From Streptomyces sp. JH14 (GTDB lineage Bacteria; Actinomycetota; Actinomycetes; Streptomycetales; Streptomycetaceae), in NCBI RefSeq assembly GCF_029428675.1, contig NZ_JAJNEL010000001.1, positions 5,270,001-5,334,000 of the forward strand: DNA of 64,000 nt. Reading direction: 5' to 3'. Positions 1 through 9,407 of the stretch are shown here, in pieces (positions within the stretch are counted from its first letter, which is position 1; every line of letters starts with the position of its first letter). Position numbers and translations under genes: made by a program. A model generated the notes under the pieces. It was not told where the DNA came from, searched no databases, and saw only the letters and a list, made by a program, of their open reading frames with translations.

Positions 1-857
1 TACGGCACCGAGATCCAGTCCGGCAGCAGCGTGCCGATGAAGGAGACCGGATCGCTGCTGGTGGCCAGGTCCGGAGTGGCGACCGCCATCACCGCGCCCA
101 TCAGGACCAGCGGCAGCGAGACGAGCACCGCGCCGCCCACGGTCGCCCCGACCACCGCCCGGCCGGAGGCGGTGCGCGGCAGATAGCGGGTGAAGTCCGG
201 ACCGGACGGCGCCCAGCTGATCCCACCGGCGGCCAGCGTGCCGGCGCCGGCGACCATCAGCGCCGTCGGCCCGGCCGGCCGGTCGAGGACGGCCCGCCAG
301 TCGGTGCCCGCCCACAGATGGATCAGTACGAGGACGCTGAAGCCGCCGAAGAGGTACGCCGACCAGGTGCAGCACGTCCGCAGGGCGCCCATGCCGAGCC
401 CGGACACCAGATAGCTGCCCGCCACGAAGGCCAGCAGCACCGCCATGATCAGTGTGGTGGTGCTCCGGACGGAGAACAGCAGACGGAGCACGGCCAGCAG
501 GGCGTAGGCGCCGGTGACCGCGTTCACCGTCTCCCAGCCCCAGCGGGCGATCCAGATCAGCGCTCCGGGCAGCAGGTTGCCGCGCTGCCCGAAGACGGCC
601 CGGGAGAGCGCCATGCCGGGCGCGCCGCCGTGCTGTCCCGCCACCGAGATCAGGCCGACCAGTCCGTAGCTGACGACGGGCGCCGTGGCCGCCACGGCCA
701 GCACCTGCCAGAAATTGAGCCGGCTGAGGACGACGAGCCCCGCGCCCACGGTGAGCAGCAGCACCGTCATGTTGGCGGCGGCCCAGGTGGGGAAGAGGGT
801 GCGGACCCGGCCGGTGCGCTCGCTGTCGGGGACGGGTTCCAGGCCGCGGGTCTCCAC
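1..857 (-). CDS. NCS1-family nucleobase permease (partial, C-terminus off window)
   Basis: The reverse strand reads a hydrophobic protein of the nucleobase:cation symporter-1 family, which imports purines, pyrimidines or allantoin-type compounds across the cytoplasmic membrane. Seen: an N-terminal motif ETRGLEPVPDSER, then FPTWAAANM before the first membrane segment, the loop GQHGGAPGMALSRAVFGQRG, and GGISWAPSGPDFTRYLP, all typical of the family, with about seven membrane segments before the frame runs off the left edge. The GTG at 857 is chosen because a TACGAT -10-like hexamer lies about 7 bases upstream, which would give a leaderless mRNA. In-frame alternatives are GTG 884 and ATG 905. It is divergent from ftsY. 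The substrate cannot be told. Confidence 0.85.
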   Translation of the reverse strand, partial: METRGLEPVPDSERTGRVRTLFPTWAAANMTVLLLTVGAGLVVLSRLNFWQVLAVAATAPVVSYGLVGLISVAGQHGGAPGMALSRAVFGQRGNLLPGALIWIARWGWETVNAVTGAYALLAVLRLLFSVRSTTTLIMAVLLAFVAGSYLVSGLGMGALRTCCTWSAYLFGGFSVLVLIHLWAGTDWRAVLDRPAGPTALMVAGAGTLAAGGISWAPSGPDFTRYLPRTASGRAVVGATVGGAVLVSLPLVLMGAVMAVATPDLATSSDPVSFIGTLLPDWISVP

Positions 858-980
858 GAGCGGGATCGTACCTTCACTTCGCACAATTACCGCCAAAAGG
901 GCCATTACGCCCTACTCGATCTCCGGCAGCTCCTCCGGCACCGCTCCCCGGGCGCGGCCGTGACCGATACTGGGTGCGTT

Positions 981-2195
981 ATGGAATTCGTCATCCTTGC
1001 TGTAGTCATCGCCGCCCTGGTCGTGGCCGGTCTGGTCAGCGGGCTCGTGGTCAGCGGCCGCAAGAAGAAGCAGCTGCCCCCGGCACCGCCGAGCACGCCG
1101 ACCCTCACTCCTCCCGCCGAGCCCCATGTCGGCGAGGAGGCCGAGACACCGCGCGAGGAACCGCGCCGCACCATCGAGGAGGCCGGTCCCCCCGAGGCCG
1201 AGGCTCCCGTCGCGGAAGTCCCGGCAGTCGCCGAGCCGGAGGCGCCCGCCGCCCCTGCGCTCGAGATCCCCGAGCCCACCGCGGGCCGTCTCGTACGGCT
1301 GCGGGCCCGGCTCGCCCGCTCGCAGAGCACTCTCGGCAAGGGGCTCCTGACGCTCCTGTCCCGGGACAACCTCGACGAGGACACCTGGGAGGAGATCGAG
1401 GACACCCTCCTGACCGCCGATGTCGGCGTCGCGCCCACCCAGGAGCTGGTGGAGCGGCTGCGCGAGCGGGTCCGCGTCCTCGGCACCCGCACTCCCGAGG
1501 GGCTGCGCGGCCTGCTGCGCGAGGAGCTCCTCGCCCTGCTCGGCACCGACTTCGACCGCGCGGTCAAGACGGAGAGCGGTGTCGACACCCCCGGTGTCGT
1601 GATGGTCGTCGGCGTGAACGGCACCGGCAAGACCACCACCACGGGCAAGCTGGCCCGGGTCCTCGTCGCCGACGGCCGCAGCGTCGTGCTCGGCGCGGCC
1701 GACACCTTCCGTGCCGCTGCCGCCGACCAGCTCCAGACCTGGGGTGAGCGCGTCGGCGCCCGTACCGTCCGCGGGCCCGAGGGCGGCGACCCGGCCTCGA
1801 TCGCGTTCGACGCGGTGAAGGAAGGCATCGCCGAGGGCGCCGACGTCGTCCTGATCGACACCGCGGGCCGGCTGCACACCAAGACCGGGCTCATGGACGA
1901 GCTCGGCAAGGTCAAGCGCGTCGTCGAGAAGCACGGCCCGCTCGACGAGATCCTGCTCGTCCTCGATGCCACGACCGGGCAGAACGGTCTGGTGCAGGCC
2001 CGGGTCTTCGCCGAGGTCGTCGACATCACCGGCATCGTTCTCACCAAGCTGGACGGCACCGCCAAGGGCGGCATCGTCATCGCGGTCCAGCGCGAACTGG
2101 GCGTACCGGTGAAGCTGGTGGGTCTGGGCGAGGGGCCGGACGATCTGGCTCCGTTCGAGCCGGAGGCGTTCGTCGACGCACTGATCGGCGACTGA
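981..2195 (+). CDS. ftsY: Signal recognition particle receptor FtsY
   Basis: FtsY is the GTPase receptor that docks SRP-ribosome complexes at the membrane for co-translational insertion. The 404-residue product begins with a membrane segment (about residues 2-25, then RKKK), followed by a Pro/Glu/Ala-rich acidic linker and the NG domain. The G1 loop GVNGTGKT is at 211-218, DTAGR at 293-297 and TKLDGTAKGG near 354-364. The ATG is preceded by only a weak Shine-Dalgarno but by GATACT, so leaderless or short-leader translation is possible. Its partner ffh is about 7.4 kb downstream on the same strand. It is followed by a perfect 25-bp hairpin terminator. Confidence 0.97.
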   Translation: MEFVILAVVIAALVVAGLVSGLVVSGRKKKQLPPAPPSTPTLTPPAEPHVGEEAETPREEPRRTIEEAGPPEAEAPVAEVPAVAEPEAPAAPALEIPEPTAGRLVRLRARLARSQSTLGKGLLTLLSRDNLDEDTWEEIEDTLLTADVGVAPTQELVERLRERVRVLGTRTPEGLRGLLREELLALLGTDFDRAVKTESGVDTPGVVMVVGVNGTGKTTTTGKLARVLVADGRSVVLGAADTFRAAAADQLQTWGERVGARTVRGPEGGDPASIAFDAVKEGIAEGADVVLIDTAGRLHTKTGLMDELGKVKRVVEKHGPLDEILLVLDATTGQNGLVQARVFAEVVDITGIVLTKLDGTAKGGIVIAVQRELGVPVKLVGLGEGPDDLAPFEPEAFVDALIGD

Positions 2196-2225
2196 CGCGC
2201 ATCGGCTCGGGCCGACAGCCGTTTC

Positions 2226-2278
2226 GAACGCGATCGCCGGGTGGGCTCGGATTCCGAGCCCACCCGGCGATCGCGTTC
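2226..2278. terminator. Perfect 25-bp hairpin between convergent genes
   Basis: Arms 2226-2250 and 2254-2278 are perfectly complementary around an ATT loop. It lies between the 3' ends of ftsY and the convergent prim-pol gene, so it can terminate in both directions. There is no T-run, as is common in Streptomyces. Confidence 0.9.
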
Positions 2279-2314
2279 ACACCCTCTGGAGACACCGTTC
2301 CTGGGCGCCCGCCC

Positions 2315-2962
2315 TTACGAGCGGTGGCAGATGTACGCCAGCGTGCCCAGCAGCAGCCGCGCCTGCGGCGGCGCGGCCGCCGTGTCCAGCGCCGGCGGCC
2401 GCAGCCAGCGCACCGGGCCGAGACCGCCCTCGTCGGACGGGGGTGCGGTGATGTGGCAGCCGGGACCCATCGCCCGCAGATCCAGACCCGCGTCGTCCCA
2501 GCCCAGCCGGTACAGCAGCTGCGGAAGTCCGGCGGCGGCGCCCGGCGCGACGAAGAACTGCGCCCGCCCGGACGGCGTCACGGCCACCGGGCCCAGCGGC
2601 AGCCCCATCCGCTCCAGCCGCACCAGCGCCCGGCGTCCCGCCTGTTCGGCGACGTCGAGAACGTCGAACGTGCGCCCCACCGGCAGCAGCATCGAGGCGC
2701 CCGGCACCCGGGCCCAGGCGCGCGCCGCGGCGTCCAGCGTGGCGCCCGCCGGCACCTCGTCGGCGAAGTCCAGCGGATGGGCGCCGGGAGAGGCGCACGC
2801 GGTGTCGCCGCACGAGCAGTTGCCGGCCGCGGCCCGCGCTCCCGGTGCGACGGCCCAGCCCCACAGTCCTGTGTACTCGGCCACCGCGGTGCACTCGGCC
2901 GTACGGCCCCGTCGCCGTGAGCCGGTTCGCATCTCGCGGATGCCGCCGATCGTGAAGCCCAT
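2315..2962 (-). CDS. Bifunctional DNA primase/polymerase (prim-pol) N-terminal-type protein
   Basis: This 215-residue protein resembles the stand-alone prim-pol-like proteins of Streptomyces, related to the N-terminal domain of plasmid and phage primase-polymerases. Seen: after residue 20, a conserved AEYTGLWGWAVAPGAR segment, a Cys cluster CSCGDTACASPGAHP, then DVLDVAEQAGRRALVRLE and GPGCHITAPPSDEGG. There is no helicase domain or other replication gene nearby, and I could not confirm the catalytic acidic pair, so activity is unproven. The ATG has a strong GGAGGGGGC ribosome-binding site. It is convergent with ftsY and divergent from nsdA, and I believe it is syntenic with SCO5581. Confidence 0.75.
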   Translation of the reverse strand: MGFTIGGIREMRTGSRRRGRTAECTAVAEYTGLWGWAVAPGARAAAGNCSCGDTACASPGAHPLDFADEVPAGATLDAAARAWARVPGASMLLPVGRTFDVLDVAEQAGRRALVRLERMGLPLGPVAVTPSGRAQFFVAPGAAAGLPQLLYRLGWDDAGLDLRAMGPGCHITAPPSDEGGLGPVRWLRPPALDTAAAPPQARLLLGTLAYICHRS

Positions 2963-3385
2963 GCCCCCTCCAACGGGTCCGGCTCGCCGATGGTTACGAC
3001 GTGGAGCCCAGTCGTTACACTCCGTCGCCCGCCGATCCGGCAGCGCACGGGTGAACCCCAGGTGGTGCGGCACGGTCCGCGCGCCCCTGGGCGCATCACT
3101 GATTCTGCTGCCGATCGCCGTCTGTCAAGTGAATCGCGCTACGTGGCGGACGGGTTCATTCGAAGGGGTGGCGAATGGTGGCGTTTCTGCAATCTCCCTC
3201 GCCGAGGGGGTGATCGTAGGATTACCGTCGGTACACGAACCATGGAAGTATGTGCGCCTGCGGGTATGCCGGAGGCAAGTCGATTTCCTGTTCGAAGGTG
3301 CGCAACCGCCGTACGGACGGCTTCGGCCCACGGCAATCTGATAGTGGTTCGCGCGACACGTATGCAGCGGGATGGGGGCGTTCCA
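2963..3385. other. Intergenic region upstream of nsdA
   Basis: About 420 bases without a convincing gene separate the divergent prim-pol gene and nsdA. A -10-like TAGGAT is at 3217-3222 on the plus strand. GTTACGACG and TCGTTACAC lie near 2992 and 3012 and could be part of an operator. Nothing stronger was seen. The nsdA promoter probably lies here. Confidence 0.4.
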
Positions 3386-4861
3386 GTGAGTGGCAGCGGC
3401 GCAGGCGATACGAATGCCGGCAAGCGCCCCAACGGGCAATTGGGATCATGGTTCGTGCGCAGCGGCTGGTCGAAGGGCGAGCTGGCACGGCAGGTGAACC
3501 GCAGGGCACGCCAGATGGGCGCCCACCACATCAGCACGGACACCTCGCGGGTCCGGCGCTGGCTCGACGGCGAGCAGCCGCGCGAGCCGATTCCGCGCAT
3601 CCTCTCCGAGCTCTTCTCCGAGCGCTTCGGCACCGTCGTCGCCGTCGAGGACCTCGGGCTGCGCACCGCCCATCAGTCGCCGTCGGTGGCCGGCGTCGAC
3701 CTGCCCTGGGCGGGCCCCCAGACCGTCGCGCTGCTCAGCGAATTCTCCCGCAGCGACCTGATGCTCGCCCGTCGCGGCTTCCTCGGCACCTCACTCGCCC
3801 TCGCCGCGGGCCCGGCCCTCATCGAGCCCATGCAGCGCTGGCTGGTGCCGGTCGCCGCCACGGCACCGGCCGATCCGGCGCCGTCCATGACGGACCGCCG
3901 CCCGTCCCGGCTCTCCGGCCCCGAGCTCGACCTGCTGGAGTCCACCACGGTGATGTTCCGCCAGTGGGACGCCCAGTGCGGCGGTGGCCTGCGTCGCAAG
4001 GCCGTCGTGGGTCAGCTCCACGAGGTCACCGACCTGCTGCAGGAACCGCAGCCCGCCGCCACTGCCACCCGGCTCTTCCGGTGTGCGGCCGAACTTGCCG
4101 AGCTGGCGGGCTGGATGAGTTACGACGTCGGCCTCCAGCCCACCGCCCAGAAGTACTTCGTCCTCGCGCTGCACGCCGCCAAGGAGGCCGGCGACAAACC
4201 GCTCGGCAGCTATGTCCTGTCCAGCATGAGTCGCCAGATGATCCACCTCGGACGGCCCGACGACGCCCTCGAACTGATCCATCTCGCCCAGTACGGCAGC
4301 CGGGACTGCGCCACCCCGCGCACCCAGGCGATGCTGTATGCGATGGAGGCCCGTGCCTACGCCAACATGGGCCAGCCCAGCAAGTGCAAGCGAGCCGTCC
4401 GGATGGCCGAGGACACCTTCCTCGACGCCGGGATCGACGGCGAGCCCGAGCCCGACTGGATCCGCTTCTTCTCCGAGGCCGAGCTCAATGGCGAGAACTC
4501 CCACTCGTACCGCGACCTCGCCTATGTCGCCGGCCGCAGCCCCACGTACGCCTCGCTCGCCGAGCCTCTCATGGAGAAGGCCGTCGAACTGTTCGGCGAG
4601 GACGACGAGCACCAGCGGTCGTACGCACTGAACCTGATCGGCCTCGCCACCGTGCATCTCCTCCAGCGCGAACCCGAGCAGTCCACGCGGCTGGCCGAAA
4701 GGGCGCTGAAGGTCGCCAAGAAGGTCCGCTCCGAGCGCGTCAACACCCGGCTCCGCAAGACCGTCGACACCGCTGCCAGGGACTTCGGCGACATCCCCGA
4801 GGTCGCCAGTCTCACCGATCTGCTCACCGAGCAGCTGCCGGAGACCGCCGAGGCGGTCTGA
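3386..4861 (+). CDS. nsdA: NsdA, negative regulator of differentiation and antibiotic production
   Basis: NsdA is a Streptomyces regulator whose loss enhances sporulation and antibiotic synthesis. The 491-residue product has an N-terminal helix-turn-helix-like segment (LGSWFVRSGWSKGELARQV, then TDTSRVRRWLDGEQPR), a hydrophobic stretch RRGFLGTSLALAAGPAL near 130, and a helical C-terminal half that looks like tetratricopeptide-type repeats (YVLSSMSRQMIHLGRPDDAL, AMLYAMEARAYANMGQPSK). The GTG at 3386 is chosen for the GGGGGCG ribosome-binding site. An ATG at 3362 is an in-frame alternative. The position before amtB matches S. coelicolor SCO5582 as I remember it. The molecular target is not evident from the sequence. 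Confidence 0.9.
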   Translation: MSGSGAGDTNAGKRPNGQLGSWFVRSGWSKGELARQVNRRARQMGAHHISTDTSRVRRWLDGEQPREPIPRILSELFSERFGTVVAVEDLGLRTAHQSPSVAGVDLPWAGPQTVALLSEFSRSDLMLARRGFLGTSLALAAGPALIEPMQRWLVPVAATAPADPAPSMTDRRPSRLSGPELDLLESTTVMFRQWDAQCGGGLRRKAVVGQLHEVTDLLQEPQPAATATRLFRCAAELAELAGWMSYDVGLQPTAQKYFVLALHAAKEAGDKPLGSYVLSSMSRQMIHLGRPDDALELIHLAQYGSRDCATPRTQAMLYAMEARAYANMGQPSKCKRAVRMAEDTFLDAGIDGEPEPDWIRFFSEAELNGENSHSYRDLAYVAGRSPTYASLAEPLMEKAVELFGEDDEHQRSYALNLIGLATVHLLQREPEQSTRLAERALKVAKKVRSERVNTRLRKTVDTAARDFGDIPEVASLTDLLTEQLPETAEAV

Positions 4862-5078
4862 CCGGGCACCCGCACACTCCGGCCACGCCGGCCACCCCGC
4901 ACAGACCGACTTCGGCTCCCCCTTGCCAGGTCAGCGGGTGACCGGCGTGGCCGGTTCGCGTTCCCGTTCCCGTACTCCACAGTCGTAACCGCACCGTATG
5001 CGGCCCCGGCCGCAGGGTGGGCCCGGCCCCGGATACGCCACTCGGGATTCATGGGGACGTAACACGCCACACCTCTTC

Positions 5079-5116
5079 GTCACTGCGGCGAAACATCGTG
5101 CGGCATCGGCGGAAAC
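5079..5116 (+). promoter_or_regulatory. GlnR-like operator upstream of amtB
   Basis: The consensus for the actinobacterial nitrogen regulator GlnR is gTnAc-N6-GaAAc, repeated. Here GTCAC (5079-5083) is followed after exactly 6 bases by GAAAC (5090-5094), and a second GAAAC sits at 5112-5116, exactly 22 bases (two turns) further. The intermediate a2 position reads CGGCA, a poor match. It ends about 115 bases before the amtB start, consistent with nitrogen control of amtB-glnK-glnD. Confidence 0.8.
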
Positions 5117-5231
5117 GGCGCTGGGCGAACCTCATGGCGCATAACCGGCCCGCACCTTTTCCACAGTGGTCCCGCACGTGGTCCCGCACTCTCAGCCCGC
5201 ACGCGGCCGCACCGACGACGAGGAGACGCCG

Positions 5232-6590
5232 ATGCCCCCAGGCATCACGACGCTTGCCGCAGACGCCCCGACGCTGTCTGCCGCCAACACCGGGTTCATG
5301 CTCATCTGCTCGGCCCTGGTGATGATCATGACCCCGGGTCTGGCCTTCTTCTACGGAGGCATGGTCCGCGTCAAGAGCACCCTCAACATGCTGATGATGA
5401 GCTTCATCAGCCTCGGGATCGTCACGATCCTGTGGGTGCTCTACGGATTCAGCCTCGCCTTCGGCACCGACATCGGCTCGTTCATCGGCTGGAGCTCGGA
5501 CTTCGCCGGCCTGAGCGGGATCGGGATCACCCAGCTCTGGGACGGCTACACCATCCCGGTCTACGTCTTCGCCGTCTTCCAGCTGATGTTCGCCATCATC
5601 ACACCCGCCCTGATCAGCGGCGCCCTCGCCGACCGCGTCAAGTTCACCTCCTGGGCGCTGTTCGTCGCCCTGTGGGTGACCGTCGTGTACTTCCCGGTCG
5701 CGCACTGGGTCTGGGGCGCCGGCGGCTGGCTCTTCGAACTCGGCGTCATCGACTTCGCCGGCGGTACGGCGGTCCACATCAACGCCGGTGCGGCAGCCCT
5801 CGGCGTGATCCTCGTCATCGGGAAGCGGGTCGGGTTCAAGAAGGACCCGATGCGGCCGCACAGCCTGCCGCTCGTCATGCTCGGCGCCGGCCTCCTGTGG
5901 TTCGGCTGGTTCGGCTTCAACGCCGGATCGTGGCTCGGCAACGACGACGGCGTCGGCGCGGTCATGTTCGTCAACACGCAGGTCGCCACCGCCGCCGCGA
6001 TGCTCGCCTGGCTGGGTTACGAGAAGCTCCGCCACGGCTCCTTCACCACCCTCGGCGCCGCCTCCGGCGCGGTCGCCGGCCTCGTCGCCATCACCCCGTC
6101 CGGCGGCGCGGTCAGCCCGCTCGGTGCCATCGCCGTCGGTGCCATCGCCGGTGTGCTCTGCGCCATGGCGGTCGGCCTCAAGTACAAGTTCGGCTACGAC
6201 GACTCCCTCGACGTCGTCGGTGTCCACCTCGTCGGCGGTGTCGCCGGTTCGCTCCTCATCGGCCTCTTCGCCACCGGCGGCGTCCAGTCCGACGCCAAGG
6301 GCCTCTTCTACGGCGGCGGTCTCGACCAGCTCGGCAAGCAGGCCGTCGGTGTCTTCGCGGTCCTCGCCTACTCTCTGGTCGTCTCCGCGGTCCTCGCCTT
6401 CCTCCTCGACAGGACGATCGGCATGCGGGTCGACGAGGACGACGAGATCTCCGGCATCGACCAGGTCGAGCACGCCGAGACCGCGTACGACTTCAGCGGC
6501 GCCGGCGGCGGTGCGGCCCCGCGCACCAGTGGCTCCACTCCGGTATCGGACTCGACGGCAGCAGCGCAGACCAAGAAGGTGGACGCATGA
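5232..6590 (+). CDS. amtB: Ammonium transporter AmtB
   Basis: AmtB is a trimeric membrane channel for ammonium/ammonia uptake. The 452-residue product contains the family hallmarks NTGFMLICSALVMIMTPGL near residue 15 and FFYGGMVRVKSTLNMLMM, the segment FAGGTAVHINAGAAALG with the first pore histidine, GLLWFGWFGFNAGS, and LDVVGVHLVGGVAGSLL with the second conserved histidine. About 11 membrane helices are expected. The acidic, Thr/Ser-rich cytoplasmic tail is where GlnK would dock. The ATG has a GAGGAG site 6 bases upstream. The stop overlaps the glnK start (ATGA), so the genes are translationally coupled. Confidence 0.97.
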   Translation: MPPGITTLAADAPTLSAANTGFMLICSALVMIMTPGLAFFYGGMVRVKSTLNMLMMSFISLGIVTILWVLYGFSLAFGTDIGSFIGWSSDFAGLSGIGITQLWDGYTIPVYVFAVFQLMFAIITPALISGALADRVKFTSWALFVALWVTVVYFPVAHWVWGAGGWLFELGVIDFAGGTAVHINAGAAALGVILVIGKRVGFKKDPMRPHSLPLVMLGAGLLWFGWFGFNAGSWLGNDDGVGAVMFVNTQVATAAAMLAWLGYEKLRHGSFTTLGAASGAVAGLVAITPSGGAVSPLGAIAVGAIAGVLCAMAVGLKYKFGYDDSLDVVGVHLVGGVAGSLLIGLFATGGVQSDAKGLFYGGGLDQLGKQAVGVFAVLAYSLVVSAVLAFLLDRTIGMRVDEDDEISGIDQVEHAETAYDFSGAGGGAAPRTSGSTPVSDSTAAAQTKKVDA

Positions 6591-6925
6591 AGCTCATCAC
6601 CGCAGTCGTGAAGCCGCACCGGCTCGACGAGATCAAGGAGGCCCTCCAGGCCTTCGGCATCCAGGGCCTCACGGTCACGGAAGCCAGCGGCTACGGGCGC
6701 CAGCGCGGTCACACCGAGGTCTACCGGGGCGCGGAGTACACCGTCGACCTGGTCCCCAAGATCCGTATCGAGGTCCTCGTCGAGGACGAGGACGCCGAAC
6801 AGCTCATCGATGTGGTGGTGAAGGCCGCCCGAACCGGCAAGATCGGAGACGGCAAGGTCTGGAGCGTCCCCGTCGAGACGGCCGTACGGGTCCGCACCGG
6901 CGAACGCGGCCCGGACGCCCTCTGA
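6587..6925 (+). CDS. glnK: PII nitrogen regulatory protein GlnK
   Basis: This 112-residue PII protein starts MKLITAVVKP and carries the T-loop sequence YGRQRGHTEVYRGAEYTVD with Tyr-51 conserved. In actinobacteria this tyrosine is adenylylated by GlnD in response to nitrogen status. The C-terminal B-loop region reads ARTGKIGDGKVWSVPVE. It overlaps amtB by 4 bases and precedes glnD by 31 bases, forming the usual actinobacterial operon. PII binds AmtB and other targets and reads ATP/ADP and 2-oxoglutarate. Confidence 0.97.
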   Translation: MKLITAVVKPHRLDEIKEALQAFGIQGLTVTEASGYGRQRGHTEVYRGAEYTVDLVPKIRIEVLVEDEDAEQLIDVVVKAARTGKIGDGKVWSVPVETAVRVRTGERGPDAL

Positions 6926-6956
6926 CCGGACGTCCCGTCAACCGAAAGGCAGCTGG

Positions 6957-9407
6957 GTGACGAGCATCGAAGTGACCACCGAATCCGAAGACTCGGGACC
7001 CAGCGGCTACGCGGCGGCCCGGCTGTGCCTCCTCCAGGAGAAGGCGCAGTCCGGGCCGCCGCGCCGTGCGGCCCTCGCAGCGCTCACCGACACATGGCTG
7101 ACCGGCCTGTTCACCACCGCGGCCGAGGCGACCGGAGTCCGTGGCGCGGCCCTCGTCGCCGTCGGCGGCTACGGCCGTGGTGAGCTCTCCCCGCGCAGCG
7201 ATCTCGATCTGCTGCTCCTGCACGACGGCAGCGCCGACGCCGGCGCCATCGCCTCCCTCGCCGACCGCATCTGGTACCCCGTCTGGGACCTCGGCCTCGC
7301 CCTCGACCACTCCGTGCGCACACCCGGCGAAGCCAGGAAGACCGCGGGCGAGGACCTCAAGGTGCAGCTCGGACTGCTCGACGCCCGGTCCGTGGCCGGC
7401 GACCGCGGACTGGTCGCCGCGATGCGCACCACGATCTTCGCCGACTGGCGCAACCTCGCCCCCAAACGCCTCCCGGCCCTCGACGAACTCTGCCGCGAAC
7501 GGGCCGAACGCCAGGGCGAGCTCCAGTTCCTCCTCGAACCCGACCTGAAGGAGGCCCGCGGCGGGCTGCGCGACGCCACCGCCCTGCGCGCCGTCGCCGC
7601 CTCCTGGATCGCCGACGCGCCCCGCGAAGGCCTCGCCGAGGCCCGCCGCACCCTCCTCGACACCCGCGACGCGCTGCACCTGACCACCGGCCGCGCCACC
7701 GACCGCCTCGCGCTCCAGGAGCAGGACCAGGTCTCCGCCGCCCTCGGCCTGCTCGACGCCGACGCGCTGCTGCGCCAGGTGTACGAGGCCGCGCGCACAG
7801 TCTCGTACGCCACCGACGTCACCTGGCGCGAGGTCAACCGCGTGCTGCGGGCGCGCTCGGCACGGCCCCGGCTGCGCGCCATGCTCGGCGGCAAGGCCGC
7901 CGCCCCCGACCGCACCCCGCTCGCCGACGGTGTCGTCGAGGCCGACGGCGAAGTCGTCCTCGCCCGCACCGCCCGCCCCGAACGCGACCCGGTGCTCGTG
8001 CTGCGCGCCGCCGCCGCGGCCGCCCAGTCCGAACTGCCGATCTCCCGCCATGTCGTACGCCACCTCGCCACCGCCGCGCGCCCGCTGCCGGTGCCCTGGC
8101 CCGCCGAGGCCCGTGAGGAACTCGTCACCCTGCTCGGCGCGGGCGAGGCCACGATCCCCGTCTGGGAGGCCCTCGAGGCGGAAGGACTGATCACCCGGCT
8201 GCTGCCCGACTGGGAACGTGTCCACTGCCGGCCCCAGCGCAACCCCGTCCACACCTGGACCGTCGACCGCCACCTCGTGGAGGCGGCCGTCCGGGCCTCC
8301 TCCCTCACCCGCCGCGTCGGCCGCCCCGACCTCCTCCTCGTCGCCGCCCTGCTGCACGACATCGGCAAGGGCTGGCCCGGCGACCACTCCGTCGCCGGGG
8401 AGGTCATCGCCCGCGACGTCGCCGCCCGGATCGGCTTCGACCAGCACGACGTGGGCGTCATCGCCACCCTGGTACGCCACCATCTGCTGCTCATCGAGAC
8501 CGCCACCCGTCGCGACCTCGACGACCCGGCGACCGTCCGGTCCGTCGCCACCGCGGTGGGGACCGCGTCCACGCTGGAGCTGCTCCACGCCCTCACCGAG
8601 GCCGACGCGCTGGCCACCGGGCCCGCCGCCTGGTCCACCTGGCGCGCCTCCCTCGTCACCGACCTCGTCACACGCGTCGCAGCCGTGCTCGCCGGCCAGG
8701 CGCCGGACGAACCCGAACCGGCCGCACCCAGCGCCGAACAGGAACGCCTCGCCGTCGAGGCCCTGCGCACCGGTGAACCCGTCCTCACCCTGCACGCCCA
8801 GACCGAGGCACCGGACGAGGACGGCGAGCCGGAACCCGTGGGCGTCGAACTTCAGATCGCCGTGCCCGACCGCCCCGGCGTCCTGCCCGCCGCCGCCGGG
8901 GTCCTGGCCCTGCACCGCCTCACCGTCCGCGCCGCCGACCTGCGGGCCGTCGAGCTCCCCACCGAGATCGGCGAGTGTGCCGACGTGCTGCTGCTCAGCT
9001 GGCGGGTGGCGGCCGAATACGGTTCCCTGCCGCAGGCCGGCCGGCTCCGCGCCGACCTCGTACGCGCCCTGGACGGTTCCCTCGACATCCAGGCCCGCCT
9101 TGCCGAGCGCGAAGCCGCCTATCCGCGGCGCCGCGGGGTGAAGGCCCCGCCACCGCGGGTGACGGTCGCACCGGCCGGCTCACGGCTGGCGACGGTCATC
9201 GAGGTGCGGGCCCAGGACGCCCCGGGGCTGCTGCACCGCATCGGCCGGGCGCTGGAACAGAGCGCGGTACGGGTGCGCAGTGCGCATGTGTCGACTCTGG
9301 GGGCGAACGCGGTGGACACCGTTTATGTCACACGGGAGGACGGCTCGGTGCTGCCGGACGCGGACGCCGCGGCCGTGGCGAAGGCACTGGAGGAGGCGCT
9401 GCGGTGA
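6957..9407 (+). CDS. glnD: PII nucleotidylyltransferase GlnD
   Basis: GlnD modifies and de-modifies PII. In Streptomyces the homologue acts as an adenylyltransferase on GlnK rather than a uridylyltransferase. The 816-residue chain shows the nucleotidyltransferase motif GGYGRGELSPRSDLDLLLL at about 70-88, an HD hydrolase motif HDIGKG at 467-472, and two C-terminal ACT domains starting near 630 (VPDRPGVLPAAAGVLALHR) and 744 (AQDAPGLLHRIGRALEQS). The GTG at 6957 follows AAAGG. It is the third gene of the amtB operon. Length and domain order match the family with no sign of damage. Confidence 0.96.
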   Translation: MTSIEVTTESEDSGPSGYAAARLCLLQEKAQSGPPRRAALAALTDTWLTGLFTTAAEATGVRGAALVAVGGYGRGELSPRSDLDLLLLHDGSADAGAIASLADRIWYPVWDLGLALDHSVRTPGEARKTAGEDLKVQLGLLDARSVAGDRGLVAAMRTTIFADWRNLAPKRLPALDELCRERAERQGELQFLLEPDLKEARGGLRDATALRAVAASWIADAPREGLAEARRTLLDTRDALHLTTGRATDRLALQEQDQVSAALGLLDADALLRQVYEAARTVSYATDVTWREVNRVLRARSARPRLRAMLGGKAAAPDRTPLADGVVEADGEVVLARTARPERDPVLVLRAAAAAAQSELPISRHVVRHLATAARPLPVPWPAEAREELVTLLGAGEATIPVWEALEAEGLITRLLPDWERVHCRPQRNPVHTWTVDRHLVEAAVRASSLTRRVGRPDLLLVAALLHDIGKGWPGDHSVAGEVIARDVAARIGFDQHDVGVIATLVRHHLLLIETATRRDLDDPATVRSVATAVGTASTLELLHALTEADALATGPAAWSTWRASLVTDLVTRVAAVLAGQAPDEPEPAAPSAEQERLAVEALRTGEPVLTLHAQTEAPDEDGEPEPVGVELQIAVPDRPGVLPAAAGVLALHRLTVRAADLRAVELPTEIGECADVLLLSWRVAAEYGSLPQAGRLRADLVRALDGSLDIQARLAEREAAYPRRRGVKAPPPRVTVAPAGSRLATVIEVRAQDAPGLLHRIGRALEQSAVRVRSAHVSTLGANAVDTVYVTREDGSVLPDADAAAVAKALEEALR

